Made by a program: the position numbers and the translations under genes. Under the pieces are notes generated by a model. It made no database searches. It saw only the letters and a list, made by a program, of their open reading frames with translations, and was not told the DNA's origin. DNA of 64,000 nt, taken from NCBI GenBank assembly GCA_965203605.1, contig OZ241902.1, positions 744,001 through 808,000 on the forward strand, written 5' to 3'. Source of the DNA: JAPOUP01 sp965203605. GTDB taxonomy: Bacteria; Pseudomonadota; Alphaproteobacteria; Rhodobacterales; Rhodobacteraceae. This document shows positions 27,047 to 35,889 of this stretch, in pieces (within the stretch, counting starts at the first letter, position 1; each line of letters opens with the position of its first letter).

Positions 27047-28125
27047 GTGTGCGCCAGTCGGGGAACGCGAATGTCCTGCCCGGTTCCCGCAGCCTGCCGC
27101 ACAGGCAGGGGCTGCGTCCCTGGCGCCGCCGCGCCCTGCCGGACAGCGGGCAGCGGTGCCGCCGCACCCGGGCGGTCAGGAACGCGGGCGTGGCGGGCGT
27201 CGCGAGGACGTCCGCCGGATGGTTGTGGCCATGGCCGGAACCGTTCCCGGACCTGGACGGATCCCTTGCCTTGGTGTCCGGGACGTCCCGTTCCCGATCG
27301 CCCACCTGCGGCGGCCGAACCGCATGACGGGCATCACCGTGTCCCGTCCGGGCGGGAGGTCGGTGACCCACGGGAACCTTTTTCCCTCGCCTTTGCTGTC
27401 TGTCTCCCCGCATCCGGGCATGCTGGCTTTCAGGTGGAGGTTCGCGTCGTCGGGCGGCAGCCCGTGGTCCCATCCGGACCGCTGGACGGTGCCGGCCTTC
27501 CTGTCGCGCCTCTCCCATGTCTGTCCGGTTTCGCCGGCCCCGGACCAGCCGGCAGCGGTCCGTGGTCGCCGGGCCTCGCGCCGGGCATGAAGGGAGGATC
27601 CTTTTCCTCGATGGCCTGCCGTTCGGCCCGTTGGACGCCAGCCCGTCCCCGGCGATGACCGCCTTCATGTGCGGGTGCTCCCGGCGGAGGTCCCCGACGG
27701 GCCGTCCCGCCGCGTTCCGCCCGCAGTCGTTCCTCCCCGGGCCGTCCTCCCTGCGGGTCGGCTCCGGCGCCGGCGGCGGCACCTCCCCGATGTCGGGATG
27801 GACGACCGGGGCCCCGAGAGCCTGGTGATGGTATGTCCCCGTCCCGTCGCGGCGCTCCCTGCCGCAGCGGTTGCGGCGGCTGGCACTGCGGGAGGAATGG
27901 TACCCGGTGCCGTCGTCGGAGACCGGCGGATGGCCGCCGGACACCGTCCACCCCCCGGCGCCTTTCCGCGCCGCAGCGCCGCGTGGATGCCCGTGAGGCG
28001 GCGGCGGAGGTCCCGGGGGCCGGCCCCGTCCAGCCGCCGGCGCATCCATGTGTCCGACGGCGCCCGCCCCACGCCGAAGAGCGGGCGGAGGTTCCGCGCC
28101 ATCACCGGATCACCGCCGCCCCGGA
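27047..28125 (-). pseudogene. Decayed DDE transposase (IS4-superfamily-like), IS-E, in the palindrome centre
   Basis: Read on the minus strand in at least three frames, recognisable pieces appear in order: RNLRPLFGVGRAPSDTWMRR and AIHAALRRGKA, then SDDGTGYHSS, YHHQALGAPVVHPD, LAPEP-like PAPEPTRREDG, NDCGRNAAGR, LRREHPHMKAVIAGDGLASN, then WVTDLPPGRD, and GHGHNHPADVLATP. This matches a widespread DDE transposase whose intact form reads DGTGYFSS, VVVHP and NDCERNAAKRLL. Many frameshifts and missing segments show it has long been inactive. The IS family name is from memory and is the least certain part. Confidence 0.65.
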
Positions 28126-29260
28126 CCTCGTATGTTCAGAGAATCAGGAATGAATGGAGGAGGTGGCTGTGGATAACTTTGGCGCGTTTTTCTGTGCAGA
28201 ACATGTCTGTTGCCTTCCGCTGTCGCTCCGGTTCATTCCTGTGTCGGGACCGCCGCCGCCGGTTCACTACCGGCGGCGGCGGTGCGGGGCCCTGCCCCGC
28301 AGGACGGGTTGGACCGATAGGACCCTGGATCGCGACAGCGGATCCGTCCGGCAGCGTGGTCGGCCCGCCCTCCCGTCCGTCTCCCGGGTCCTGGATGGAT
28401 GCCTGGGTTTCGGGAACCGGATCATCGCGAGGCCAGGAGCGGGAGAGCATGACAGCAATGGTCGCAGGAATCGACGTAAGCAAGCGTACACTGAACATCC
28501 ACGTCAACGGGCGTGACCTCACGGCCACGAACGACAGCGACGGCTTCCGAAAGGTCGGCCGCGTCCTCAGGGAGGCCGGCGCCACGCGGGCCGTCATGGA
28601 GGCCACGGGGCGCATGCACCGGGCGCTGCTGCAGTCGCTGCATGCCAGGGGGTTCTCCGCCGTCGTCGTGAACCCGCGGCAGGCCCGGGACCTCCCGAAG
28701 GCCGCCGGGGCCCTTGGGAGGACGGACAGGGTGGACGCCAGGATACCGGCGGCCTTCGGGGCCGCGTTCCCGGACATGGAGGCCACGGAGCCGGCCTCCG
28801 CCGCCATCGACCGGCTCCGCGACATGCCGGGGCTGCGGGACAGGCCCGTGGACCAGCGCGCCGAGCTCAGGACCGTCGTGTCGGAGACCGCCACCCAGCA
28901 GGACGGCGGGCCCGCCGGGAGGGTGCTGGCGGAGCTGGACACCGCCATCGCGGCGCTGGAGCGGCGGATCGGCGGGACGGTCGCCGGGACGCCGGAGTTC
29001 GCCGACAGCCACCGCATCCTCACCTCGGTGCCCGGCATCGGCCCCGTCACGGCGGCGGCTCCGGGCGCATGGATGGCGGAGCTGGGCGCCATCGGCAACC
29101 GGCAGGCCGCCTCCCTGCCCGGCGTGGCCCCCCTCCCCCGCGACAGCGGCACCCTGAAAGGCGGGCGCCACATCGGCGGCGGGAGGAGGCGGCCGGGGGA
29201 CGTCGCCTGCATGGCGGCGCTGCCGTCCGGCAGGTGCGCCCCGGACATGGGGGAGCTCTT
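28126..29260. repeat. Right arm of the large inverted repeat, inner part (IS-B 5' part, copy 2)
   Basis: This is a near-identical inverted copy of 25912-27046. The arm continues beyond IS-D at 31000-33155. The two inner arm ends are GAACATACGAGG (27035-27046) and CCTCGTATGTTC (28126-28137). Confidence 0.85.
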
Positions 29261-29285
29261 GAGTAAAACATCCCTAACCCACTGA
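28449..29285 (+). pseudogene. IS-B transposase, 5' part, copy 2 (in frame but truncated)
   Basis: A 278-codon open frame starts at the ATG at 28449 (MTAMVAGIDVSKRTLNIHVNG). It covers the DEDD domain (GIDVSK, MEATGRMHR, GRTDRVDAR) and most of the Tnp_20 domain (VPGIGPVTAAAPGAWM, LPGVAPLPRDSGT). It is not frameshifted, unlike copy 1, but the last ~45 residues of the family are missing because IS-D and IS-A follow. The final LLSKTSLTH is read from the IS-D end. Copies 1 and 2 also differ by a few substitutions (AALIAWM versus AAPGAWM). Confidence 0.8.
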
Positions 29286-30993
29286 TTCCAGGGTATTTCC
29301 GGATTCCGGGCTTTCGGGGATCCTGACGAGCTGGTAGCCGAGCTGTCTGGCCCGTCGGCCGAGGTTCGTGACGGTTCGGTTGACGCGGCGGCGCTCGTAG
29401 GCATCCATCCCGCGCTCCACGTATTCCTCCCCGTTCGTGACGAGTGTGTACACGAGGCAGGCAAGTTCGCGGGCGGTCGCGGTGACCGCCACCGGCGCGT
29501 CCTTCCGGGCGAGGCGGGCGCGGTGCCGGGCGCCGATGAACGTCTGGCTCCTGCGGGCGGACATGGCGGCCATGCGCAGGGCCTGCGCGACCCTGTTGAC
29601 GACCTTGGGCGGGCGCCCCGGCAGGGACTTTCCGCCGCTGATCCGGGTTCCCGGCGCCAGCCCCAGCCAGGAGCTGAAGTGCTGCGCCGAGGGGAAGGCC
29701 GACATGTCCGGGCCGACCTCCGCCGCGATGGTGAGGGCCGTGCCCACCCCGATGGTGGGGATGGCGGTGAGGTCGACGCCCATCATCCCGCGCAGCGCCT
29801 GCGCCATCGCCCTGTCCCCCGCTTTCCGTCCGCCAGCGGCGCCCCGACGGGCCTTCGGTGCGGCGCGAACGGGGTCCGGGGCGTCCCCGGCCGCATCCGC
29901 CGGACCGCCATCCGACCCTCCGTCACCCCCCTGCGGCGTCAGGCCGTCGATCGCCTCCGCGATCCGCGCCCCGCAGGTCCCGATCTGCTGCGTGAGGAAA
30001 TCGAAGCGCTCCAGCGCCTGCTCCAGCGCGAACAGGTGCTCGTCGCGCCAGGTGCCCTGAAGCGCGTCGGCGATCCTCTCCCCGCCCGCCCTTATCCGCC
30101 GGTTGCGGAGCGCCGCCAGCCGCGCCGGGCTGCGCTCGCCGTCGACGATCGCCCGCAGGATCCTCAGGCCGGTGGCGCCGGTGATGTCGCTGATCACCGA
30201 GTCGAGGCGCACGTTCATCTCCGTCAGCGCCTTCTGCATGTGCAGGACACAGCGCGAGCGGTCCTCGGTCAGCCGCTTCGCCTGACGCACGTACGAACGC
30301 AGCGGGCAGACGTCATCGCCGGGACGGAAGGCCCCCCGCAGGAGCCCGTACGACAGGAGCTGCCGGATCCACTGGCAGTCCAGGACGTCGCTCTTGCGCC
30401 CCGAGATCTGCTTCGTCATCCGTGGCGGCACCAGCATCACCTCGAAGCCGGCCCGGTCCAGGACCTCGAAGACCGGGATCCAGTACACCGAGGTCGACTC
30501 CATCGCCACCTTCCCGACCCCGCAGGACGACAGCCAATCCGCCATCTCCTCAAGGTCCGGCGTGAAGGCCCCGAACGACCGCACCGGCTCCGCGAACCGG
30601 TCCGCATCGACCGCGACATAGTGTGTGTCCTTGCCGATATCGATCCCGGCGCAGTCCCGGGTCACGATCTCCAGCCCTCCGGCCCTGCCTCTTCCCTTTC
30701 CCTTCCGCTTGCGTGGCATGTCATTCCCTCCTCCGGCCATCTCGCTCCATCAGGTTCGGGGAGGAACCACGGCGCATTCCCAATCTCTTGAACGAGGTCA
30801 CGGGGAGACCCCCGCACCATCAGTGACAGACGCCGGTCACGGTTCGGGCCAGGCTCTTATACGGGTGACGTGCACGCCAAAGTACTACGGGCCTCGACTG
30901 CCCCGACCACCACCGAGTTGACACCAGCGGCGGCGGAGGGGCAACCCTCCCGTTTTACTTTCGCGACAGCGCCGCCGCCCCGCGACGGTTTGG
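29261..30993 (-). mobile_element. IS-D (IS110-family insertion sequence), apparently complete
   Basis: About 1.73 kb, flanked on both sides by GCTCTT (29255-29260 and 30994-30999). Removing it restores GGAGCTCTTATGAGAC, exactly the IS-B/IS-A junction seen in the left arm at 25905-25918, which fixes both ends. The left terminus begins GAGTAAAACATCCCTAA. There are no long terminal inverted repeats, as expected for IS110 elements. The ~250 bp between the transposase start and the right terminus are non-coding. Confidence 0.85.
29274..30740 (-). CDS. IS110-family transposase of IS-D (intact)
   Basis: This is a 488-residue DEDD transposase. The N-terminal RuvC-like domain has CAGIDIGKDTHYVAV (first Asp), VAMESTSVYWIP (Glu) and GRKSDVLDCQWIR (the two late Asp). 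The C-terminal Tnp_20 domain has IPTIGVGTALTIAAEVG, SWLGLAPGTRISGGKSL (catalytic Ser) and ALRMAAMSARRS. The frame is uninterrupted and the length is that of the longer IS110 members; a Gly/Asp/Ala-rich insert lies near residues 270-300. It is the only clearly intact IS110 transposase in the nest and a candidate source of trans-acting transposase. Confidence 0.92.
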   Translation of the reverse strand: MAGGGNDMPRKRKGKGRGRAGGLEIVTRDCAGIDIGKDTHYVAVDADRFAEPVRSFGAFTPDLEEMADWLSSCGVGKVAMESTSVYWIPVFEVLDRAGFEVMLVPPRMTKQISGRKSDVLDCQWIRQLLSYGLLRGAFRPGDDVCPLRSYVRQAKRLTEDRSRCVLHMQKALTEMNVRLDSVISDITGATGLRILRAIVDGERSPARLAALRNRRIRAGGERIADALQGTWRDEHLFALEQALERFDFLTQQIGTCGARIAEAIDGLTPQGGDGGSDGGPADAAGDAPDPVRAAPKARRGAAGGRKAGDRAMAQALRGMMGVDLTAIPTIGVGTALTIAAEVGPDMSAFPSAQHFSSWLGLAPGTRISGGKSLPGRPPKVVNRVAQALRMAAMSARRSQTFIGARHRARLARKDAPVAVTATARELACLVYTLVTNGEEYVERGMDAYERRRVNRTVTNLGRRARQLGYQLVRIPESPESGNTLESVG

Positions 30994-31208
30994 GCTCTTA
31001 TGAGACCCGCCAGGTCAAGCCCTTTTTTCATGAATCCCTTTCATGGCCTCACATCGTCGGTTCCTCCGTCTGGGGGCGGCTTCCGTGCCACCGGGGAAGG
31101 CCAGACAGAACGTCGCTGTTCCATGACGCGCCCACCGGCGCGTCCATACTCCTGTCCGGTTCGGTTGACCGACATCCGCCGGCCCCGTGACCATCATGCC
31201 CGATTCGG

Positions 31209-31284
31209 GCCGGTGCGACGTTCCGGGGGGCGGGACCCATCCGATGGCCGGTGCGACGTTCCGGGGGGCGGGACCCATCCGATG
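31209..31284. repeat. Tandem duplication, 38-bp unit, two copies
   Basis: A 38-bp unit starting GCCGGTGCGACG and ending CCATCCGATG is present twice in direct order (31209-31246 and 31247-31284), with a partial third start after it. The corresponding place in IS-A copies 1 and 3 has a single unit. It lies in the non-coding 3' region of IS-A. Confidence 0.9.
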
Positions 31285-31386
31285 GCCGGTGCCGCGTCCT
31301 GCGGCGAACCAGGCTCCGTCACGGTCACACGCCCTGCCCGGGTTCCCCGGAGGCCCCGTCGGGCCGCCCGGGTGTTCCCCTGCCCC

Positions 31387-32686
31387 CTATGCCTGCGCTT
31401 CGGACAGGACGGCACCCTCCGGCACCAGCCCGGTGGTGGCGAACCGCAACGGCGCGACCAGCAGCCTGCGCGCCAGCGCCACGATCCCCCGCCTGCGCGA
31501 ACGCCCGTCGCGGGCGCCCAGGTGGCTCCGGAACCACGCGGACAGCGCGCTGTCGGGCTGGTGGCGCAGCCAGCGCCAGGCCATCCGCACGAGGTGCTTT
31601 CGCAGCATGGCGCTGCCCGCCTTGCCGAGCCCCTGGTCGTTGTCGACCCCGCCCGCGAAGGGCACCGGCGCCAGCCCCGCGAGGCTGGCCAGCTGCCGGC
31701 GGTTGCGCAGCTCCCGGTGGAAGGGCCCGCCGCCCAGCATCAGCGCGTCGTTCGGGCCGATCCCGCGCAGCCGGCCCGGCGCCGCCGCGTGGTGGGGGTT
31801 CGCCGGTCCCGCCCGCGGCCTCTCAGCTGGCGCACCGGCCGGATCCGCCCCGTCCGGCCCCTCCTTCCCGGCGGCTCTTTCCGGATCGGCGGCCTCCTTC
31901 CGGGGAGCCGGGGCGGCGGGAGGCCGGTCGGCATCCGCGTGAAGGCTGTCGAGGGCCCGGCCCGACGCCCCGGCATCTCCATCCCGCTCGCCCCGGCCAC
32001 CTTCATCTCCGCGCACACCAGCTCCAGCCGGCCGGGGATGCCCCCGGTCCCGGCCAGCAGCTCCGGCGGAAGCGGCGTGCCGTAGCCGGTCTCCATCCCG
32101 CCGAGCCGCTCCCGGAACCCCGGCCTCTCCGGATGCGCGCCGGACAGTCCGTGCAGCCTCAGGAGCCCGTCGACGGCGTTCGCGAGGCGGCGGCGCTCCT
32201 TCACCAGACGCTCCCGGCGGCGCAGAAGCCGCCTGCTGTCCTCCTCCGCGACCGTCGGGACACGCACCCGCGACATCGCGTCCCGGTCGCCGCCGTCCCA
32301 GGCCCGCGGCGCACGGACCATGCGGCGGGCGTCGATCCGGTCTGTCTTCACTTTCCTTTTCCCGCCCACCACCTCAAGGCTCGCCGGATGGCGGACAACC
32401 ACCTCGACATCCTCACCCTCCAGCCGCCGGACCACCGGAAGCCCTGGTGGCCGGCCTCGTACACCAGCATCACCCGGACATCCCCGCCGGCCGCCGACGC
32501 CCGCTCCCGCGCCCGCCCGAGCTTCCCCAGAAGGCCGTCGACGTCCCGCGGCGCCAGCCTGTGCATGCCAGCCTTCGACGTGTCGGACGGATCGCCCACC
32601 GCCAGCACCCAGCTCCTGCCGCTCACTTCCAGCGCCGACTGGACCGTGCTGACGTCCCCCTTGAAGGGCGGGTTCGAATCAGTCAT
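31387..32686 (-). pseudogene. IS-A transposase (IS110 family), copy 2, in three frames
   Basis: This has the same three-frame structure as copy 1: MTDSNPPFKGDV... to YEAGHQGF, then RRLEGEDVEVVVRHPASLEVV, then LRGIGPNDALMLGGG to the end. Both frame breaks are at the same places as in copy 1. A few substitutions separate the copies (VVCDPASL versus VVRHPASL). Confidence 0.8.
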
Positions 32687-32813
32687 CTTTCTCTCCTTTC
32701 ACCGTGCGGGGGTTGCCGTCAAATGGCCCCCCGCCACAACATGTTGAACCATCGTCATTCCCTTGCACCGAATCACCCGCGAAGGCAAACGGCGGATCGT
32801 CTCATGGCATCTG

Positions 32814-32951
32814 TACCAACGGCTCCGGGAGAGGGGAAAGCCCCACAGGGTGGCCCCCGTCGCCGTCATGCGCAGGCTGGTCGTGACCGCCAACGCCCTT
32901 CTCCGCGACCGCCGGATGTGGGAGGACCGGACGGCGGCCACCGCCGCCTGA
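32814..32951 (+). pseudogene. IS-B transposase, 3' (C-terminal) part, copy 2
   Basis: The plus strand encodes YQRLRERGKPHRVAPVAVMRRLVVTANALLRDRRMWEDRTAATAA and a stop, the IS110 C terminus. It is separated from its N-terminal part (28449-29256) by IS-D and IS-A. The remainder of the IS-B end runs to about 33155 and is non-coding. Confidence 0.8.
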
Positions 32952-33155
32952 CGGCAGGCCGGACCGCGTCCGTCCGGCACGCGGAGCGAATCACCTTCGG
33001 GCCGCCCGGGGCCTCCCCGGCGGGCGTTTCCGGCGTGCCCGGACGGCGCCCCCTGTGGGGAACGCTGTGGAAAGGTCCGGGACAGCCGCACACGGAACCC
33101 GGAAAAAACGGAAAAAAAGCCGGATCCGGGCTTGAATTCCAACATGGATGCTGCT

Positions 33156-34149
33156 GGCCGGACTGCGGCAGCGACGGTGTCCTGGACGCGAACACCGCGG
33201 GGCCCGGCATCAGGCAGTCGGAAAGGCTGATGCCACGCGTGCCGGTCGGGTCGGCGATGCGGTGGAGGCATGCGCGGACCGCCCGCAGCATGCCGGGCAT
33301 CGACAGATGCCTGCGCAGGGAATCCCTGGACATTTTCCTGCCCGGCCTTTGCCTGTCTGTCCGCAGGATGGCCGATCCGGTGCGGAAAGTCCACGAAAGA
33401 AAATTCGCGACGCCCGCGCAACAGACTGATAATGAAAGAAAGGAATTCCTGGCGGGAATTGCTGCGGGGGGTGTATCCCAAGTTGGTTGATTTCCACAAT
33501 TCGAATGTGCCATCTCTGCGCTGCGGCGGTACCGCGGATGACCGGGGGCGGTCCGCCCTCCGGGCAACGGGCATGGAGCGTGGGTTATGGCGCGGGGAAA
33601 GGCGGATCACAGGCTGGCCGACCTCCTGGACTGGCGGGCGGGGCAGGGCGATCGGACTTGGAATTTTCGTTGTGACAGACGAAAACGGATTGCGTACAGA
33701 AGTGGTGCCCCTGTCGCGATTGCGGTCAGGTTTGGATGATTTCAGGCATCGACGCGACCACAGAGGCCCAAATGCGATTGCCCAGCGGGGCGGGGAGCGT
33801 TCGATTGGAGCCCGGTCACGGCCCAGCTGCCGGACGACCGCCCCATCCGAAAGCCCGCTTTCCACCACCGCCTCTGGTGTTACACTTCAGGGTGGAACGG
33901 CGGTTCCATTAAGCCGTGTCTTGGATCGACCCAAGATATCTGTCGCTCGTTCCGGAGCGATGCAATGCTCAATTGCGCCTTCTCATCACCGCCGTGCGGG
34001 CTCGTTATCCAGGCGAAGGGCAGAACCGGGGGTAAACTATCGCGCTGGACGCAATTGTCCTGAAGAAGTCCATTCCCAGCACAGAGAGTGGATGAAGCTA
34101 ATCGATACACAGCTGATCGTTTTACGACCGAGAACGCTACCCTTCTGAC
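33156..34149. other. Region without a recognisable gene, IS debris
   Basis: About 1 kb. GC-rich up to ~33880, with short coding-like pieces (for example ADHRLADLLDWRAGQ near 33600) that I cannot assign. GGTGTTACACTTC at about 33882 matches, inverted, the sequence near 23370, so this edge probably marks the outer boundary of the whole nest. From ~33905 base composition returns to that of the host; the last 250 bp precede the convergent end of the Fic gene. Confidence 0.4.
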
Positions 34150-34911
34150 CTATTCTGGGTTCAAATCCTCGTCCGCTCGACAGTCCAGCAGGAATTCCAT
34201 CATCCCGGTTCCGTTCCGGTCGAGGAAGAATCCGACCATGCCGTCGTTGAACTCCACCGCACGGGTGGCTGGAACCGAAATCGCGTCGATACCGTGCGAC
34301 ATGAGAATGCCGTTCATCATGAACCTGGACGCGCGTTTGTTTCCGTCGAAATAGAACTGTTGCAGCGTTCCGAAAAGAAAGAACGCAATTCCTCTTTCAA
34401 GGGGATTCGGAACGCAGGACTCGAGAGTCTCAACGCCCTCGGCAAACACCTTGTTCAGTTCAAGGGCACCCGCTTCGGTCGGCGATGGCATGTACTTTCC
34501 CTGACTTCCCAAAAGAACCGGAAACGTTGCGTCCTTGACTTCGCCCTCACCACGAAAGTGACCGCTCTCAAGCGCCTCTCCGTCGGCGATCAATCCATGA
34601 AGCCTATCAAAAGTCTTCCTGTCCACGCGAAACCGGCCAGACTGGACCAGCTCGAACAGCTCTTCGGATGCTGCCGCAAGATTCAGGATCTGACGCTGAT
34701 CCGAAAGTCGCTTTCCTCCGACGGTCACTCCGTCCAGCAATGTCTTGACCTCAGGAAAGGTAAACGGATTTCCCTCAAGCGCGCCGGCGTCGAACACGAA
34801 CTGTGCCAGCGACCGCCGGTATCTGAATATCGCTCTTGCCATCGATTTTCGGACGTATGCGGGAACAATGTCGCGGTTCCACGAAAATCCAAGCTTGCCA
34901 AAGAGGTTCAT
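34150..34911 (-). CDS. Fic/DOC family protein with degenerate active site
   Basis: This is a 253-residue Fic-domain protein. The N-terminal region has the class-II-like AGALEGNPFTFPEVKTLLDG motif (~residues 42-61). The catalytic loop reads QFYFDGNKRASR at residues 185-196, where the family consensus is HxFxxGNxRxxR. The nucleotide-binding Gly-Asn-x-Arg part is kept, but the general-base His is Gln185. Fic proteins usually AMPylate target proteins; without the His this activity is doubtful. The frame is intact, so the product may have another role, or the change may be recent inactivation. Confidence 0.85.
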   Translation of the reverse strand: MNLFGKLGFSWNRDIVPAYVRKSMARAIFRYRRSLAQFVFDAGALEGNPFTFPEVKTLLDGVTVGGKRLSDQRQILNLAAASEELFELVQSGRFRVDRKTFDRLHGLIADGEALESGHFRGEGEVKDATFPVLLGSQGKYMPSPTEAGALELNKVFAEGVETLESCVPNPLERGIAFFLFGTLQQFYFDGNKRASRFMMNGILMSHGIDAISVPATRAVEFNDGMVGFFLDRNGTGMMEFLLDCRADEDLNPE

Positions 34912-35232
34912 GCCGCCAATTCCAGTATTGGGTGTCTAAGGTGACCGGACCCGTCGACAGTGATCGATTCGTCATGCCACCCTTAGAGGAATGTGCTGCG
35001 GAATCCACCCGCTTAAGAATCCAAGACCTCCGCATCAGCGAGCCACTGCGATGGGGTGGCGTTGAGCGTTCATCCCGATAATCACACGAATTGATCCACC
35101 AAGGGCATCTGGCATTCATGAACTGAATTCAGGTGCACAGGATCCCTGATGTTACGCTAACCGAACACCAGTCGGCGAGAGTGGAACCGCCCCTTTGGGC
35201 GACCGTACCTCGCGTACCCGAAGCGCCGGAAG
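34912..35232. other. Intergenic region between the Fic and DUF1285 genes
   Basis: About 320 bp; both neighbours are on the minus strand, so it holds the Fic leader and the end of the DUF1285 transcription unit. No gene or clear terminator seen. Confidence 0.5.
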
Positions 35233-35808
35233 TCACGGAAGCTCCGCTGCCGGGATGATCGGGAAGAATTCACCTCCCGACCAGAGTCCGAACTGGTCCG
35301 TTCCGCCGATGTTTTCCACCGTTCCGATGTCAATGAGGCGGTAGAAGCTCTTTCGATCGATCAGCGCCTCAAGACCGGCTCGGATCAGAATGTAAGGTGA
35401 CGGCTCTCCGGATTGCCTGTCGCGTTCGACGCGAATTGGGTGGTCTGGACCGGCAGCAACCTGATCGTCAACCTGGGTCGTGAATGTCAGGACCTGATCA
35501 CTACCTATTCCCCGTGCCTCGAAATCAACCGCAACGAACGGAGCGTCGTCGACGGTAATTCCGACCTTTTCGACTGGGGTGACCAGGAAGTAGTCGTCGT
35601 CGTCGCGGCGCAGGATGGACGAAAACAGCTTCACCAACTCCTTTCGTCCGATTGGCGTCCCGAGGTAGAACCAGGTTCCGTCACGTGCGATCCTAATGTC
35701 GAGATCTCCGCAGAACGGTGGATTCCATAGATGAACCGGTGGAGGACCCTTTCTGGAGGCTGTTCTTGCCGCGCTGGCAAGGTTTTTCGCAGACGGTTTC
35801 ACGATCAT
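35233..35808 (-). CDS. DUF1285 family protein
   Basis: This is a 191-residue cytosolic protein. The start at 35808 (MIVKPSAKNLASAARTASRKGPPPVHLWNPPFCGDLDIRI) gives the expected family length and N terminus. Landmarks are DGTWFYLGTPIGRKELVKLFSSIL (from ~residue 48), VTPVEKVGITVDDAPFV and SPYILIRAGLEALIDRKSFYRLI. It is divergently transcribed from the moxR gene, an arrangement conserved in many alphaproteobacteria. Biochemical role unknown. Confidence 0.88.
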   Translation of the reverse strand: MIVKPSAKNLASAARTASRKGPPPVHLWNPPFCGDLDIRIARDGTWFYLGTPIGRKELVKLFSSILRRDDDDYFLVTPVEKVGITVDDAPFVAVDFEARGIGSDQVLTFTTQVDDQVAAGPDHPIRVERDRQSGEPSPYILIRAGLEALIDRKSFYRLIDIGTVENIGGTDQFGLWSGGEFFPIIPAAELP

Positions 35809-35889
35809 TTGTGCGGTTCCGTTCCTTGTCGTTTGTGCTTCATGCGCTTGTTCGGATATTAACAATATAACAGGTGCAGGAGTGATGTC
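35809..35889. promoter_or_regulatory. Divergent promoter region, DUF1285 / moxR
   Basis: The 81 bp between two divergent starts must hold both promoters. It is AT-rich next to the moxR start (GGATATTAACAATATAACAGG), with GCAGGAG-like Shine-Dalgarno bases just before the ATG. No operator symmetry seen. Confidence 0.5.

Larger units (their letters stand above)
31000..32813 (-). mobile_element. IS-A copy 2 (IS110-family insertion sequence)
   Basis: This is an inverted copy of 24123-25911. It carries a 38-bp tandem duplication at 31209-31284 and a short deletion next to the transposase end that copy 1 does not have; otherwise it is nearly identical over its length. It is the middle part of the right arm of the palindrome. 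Confidence 0.82.

Noticed and set aside
33880..34110. 76-codon minus-strand frame at the edge of the IS nest
   Set aside because: No family resemblance and it overlaps the probable element boundary.
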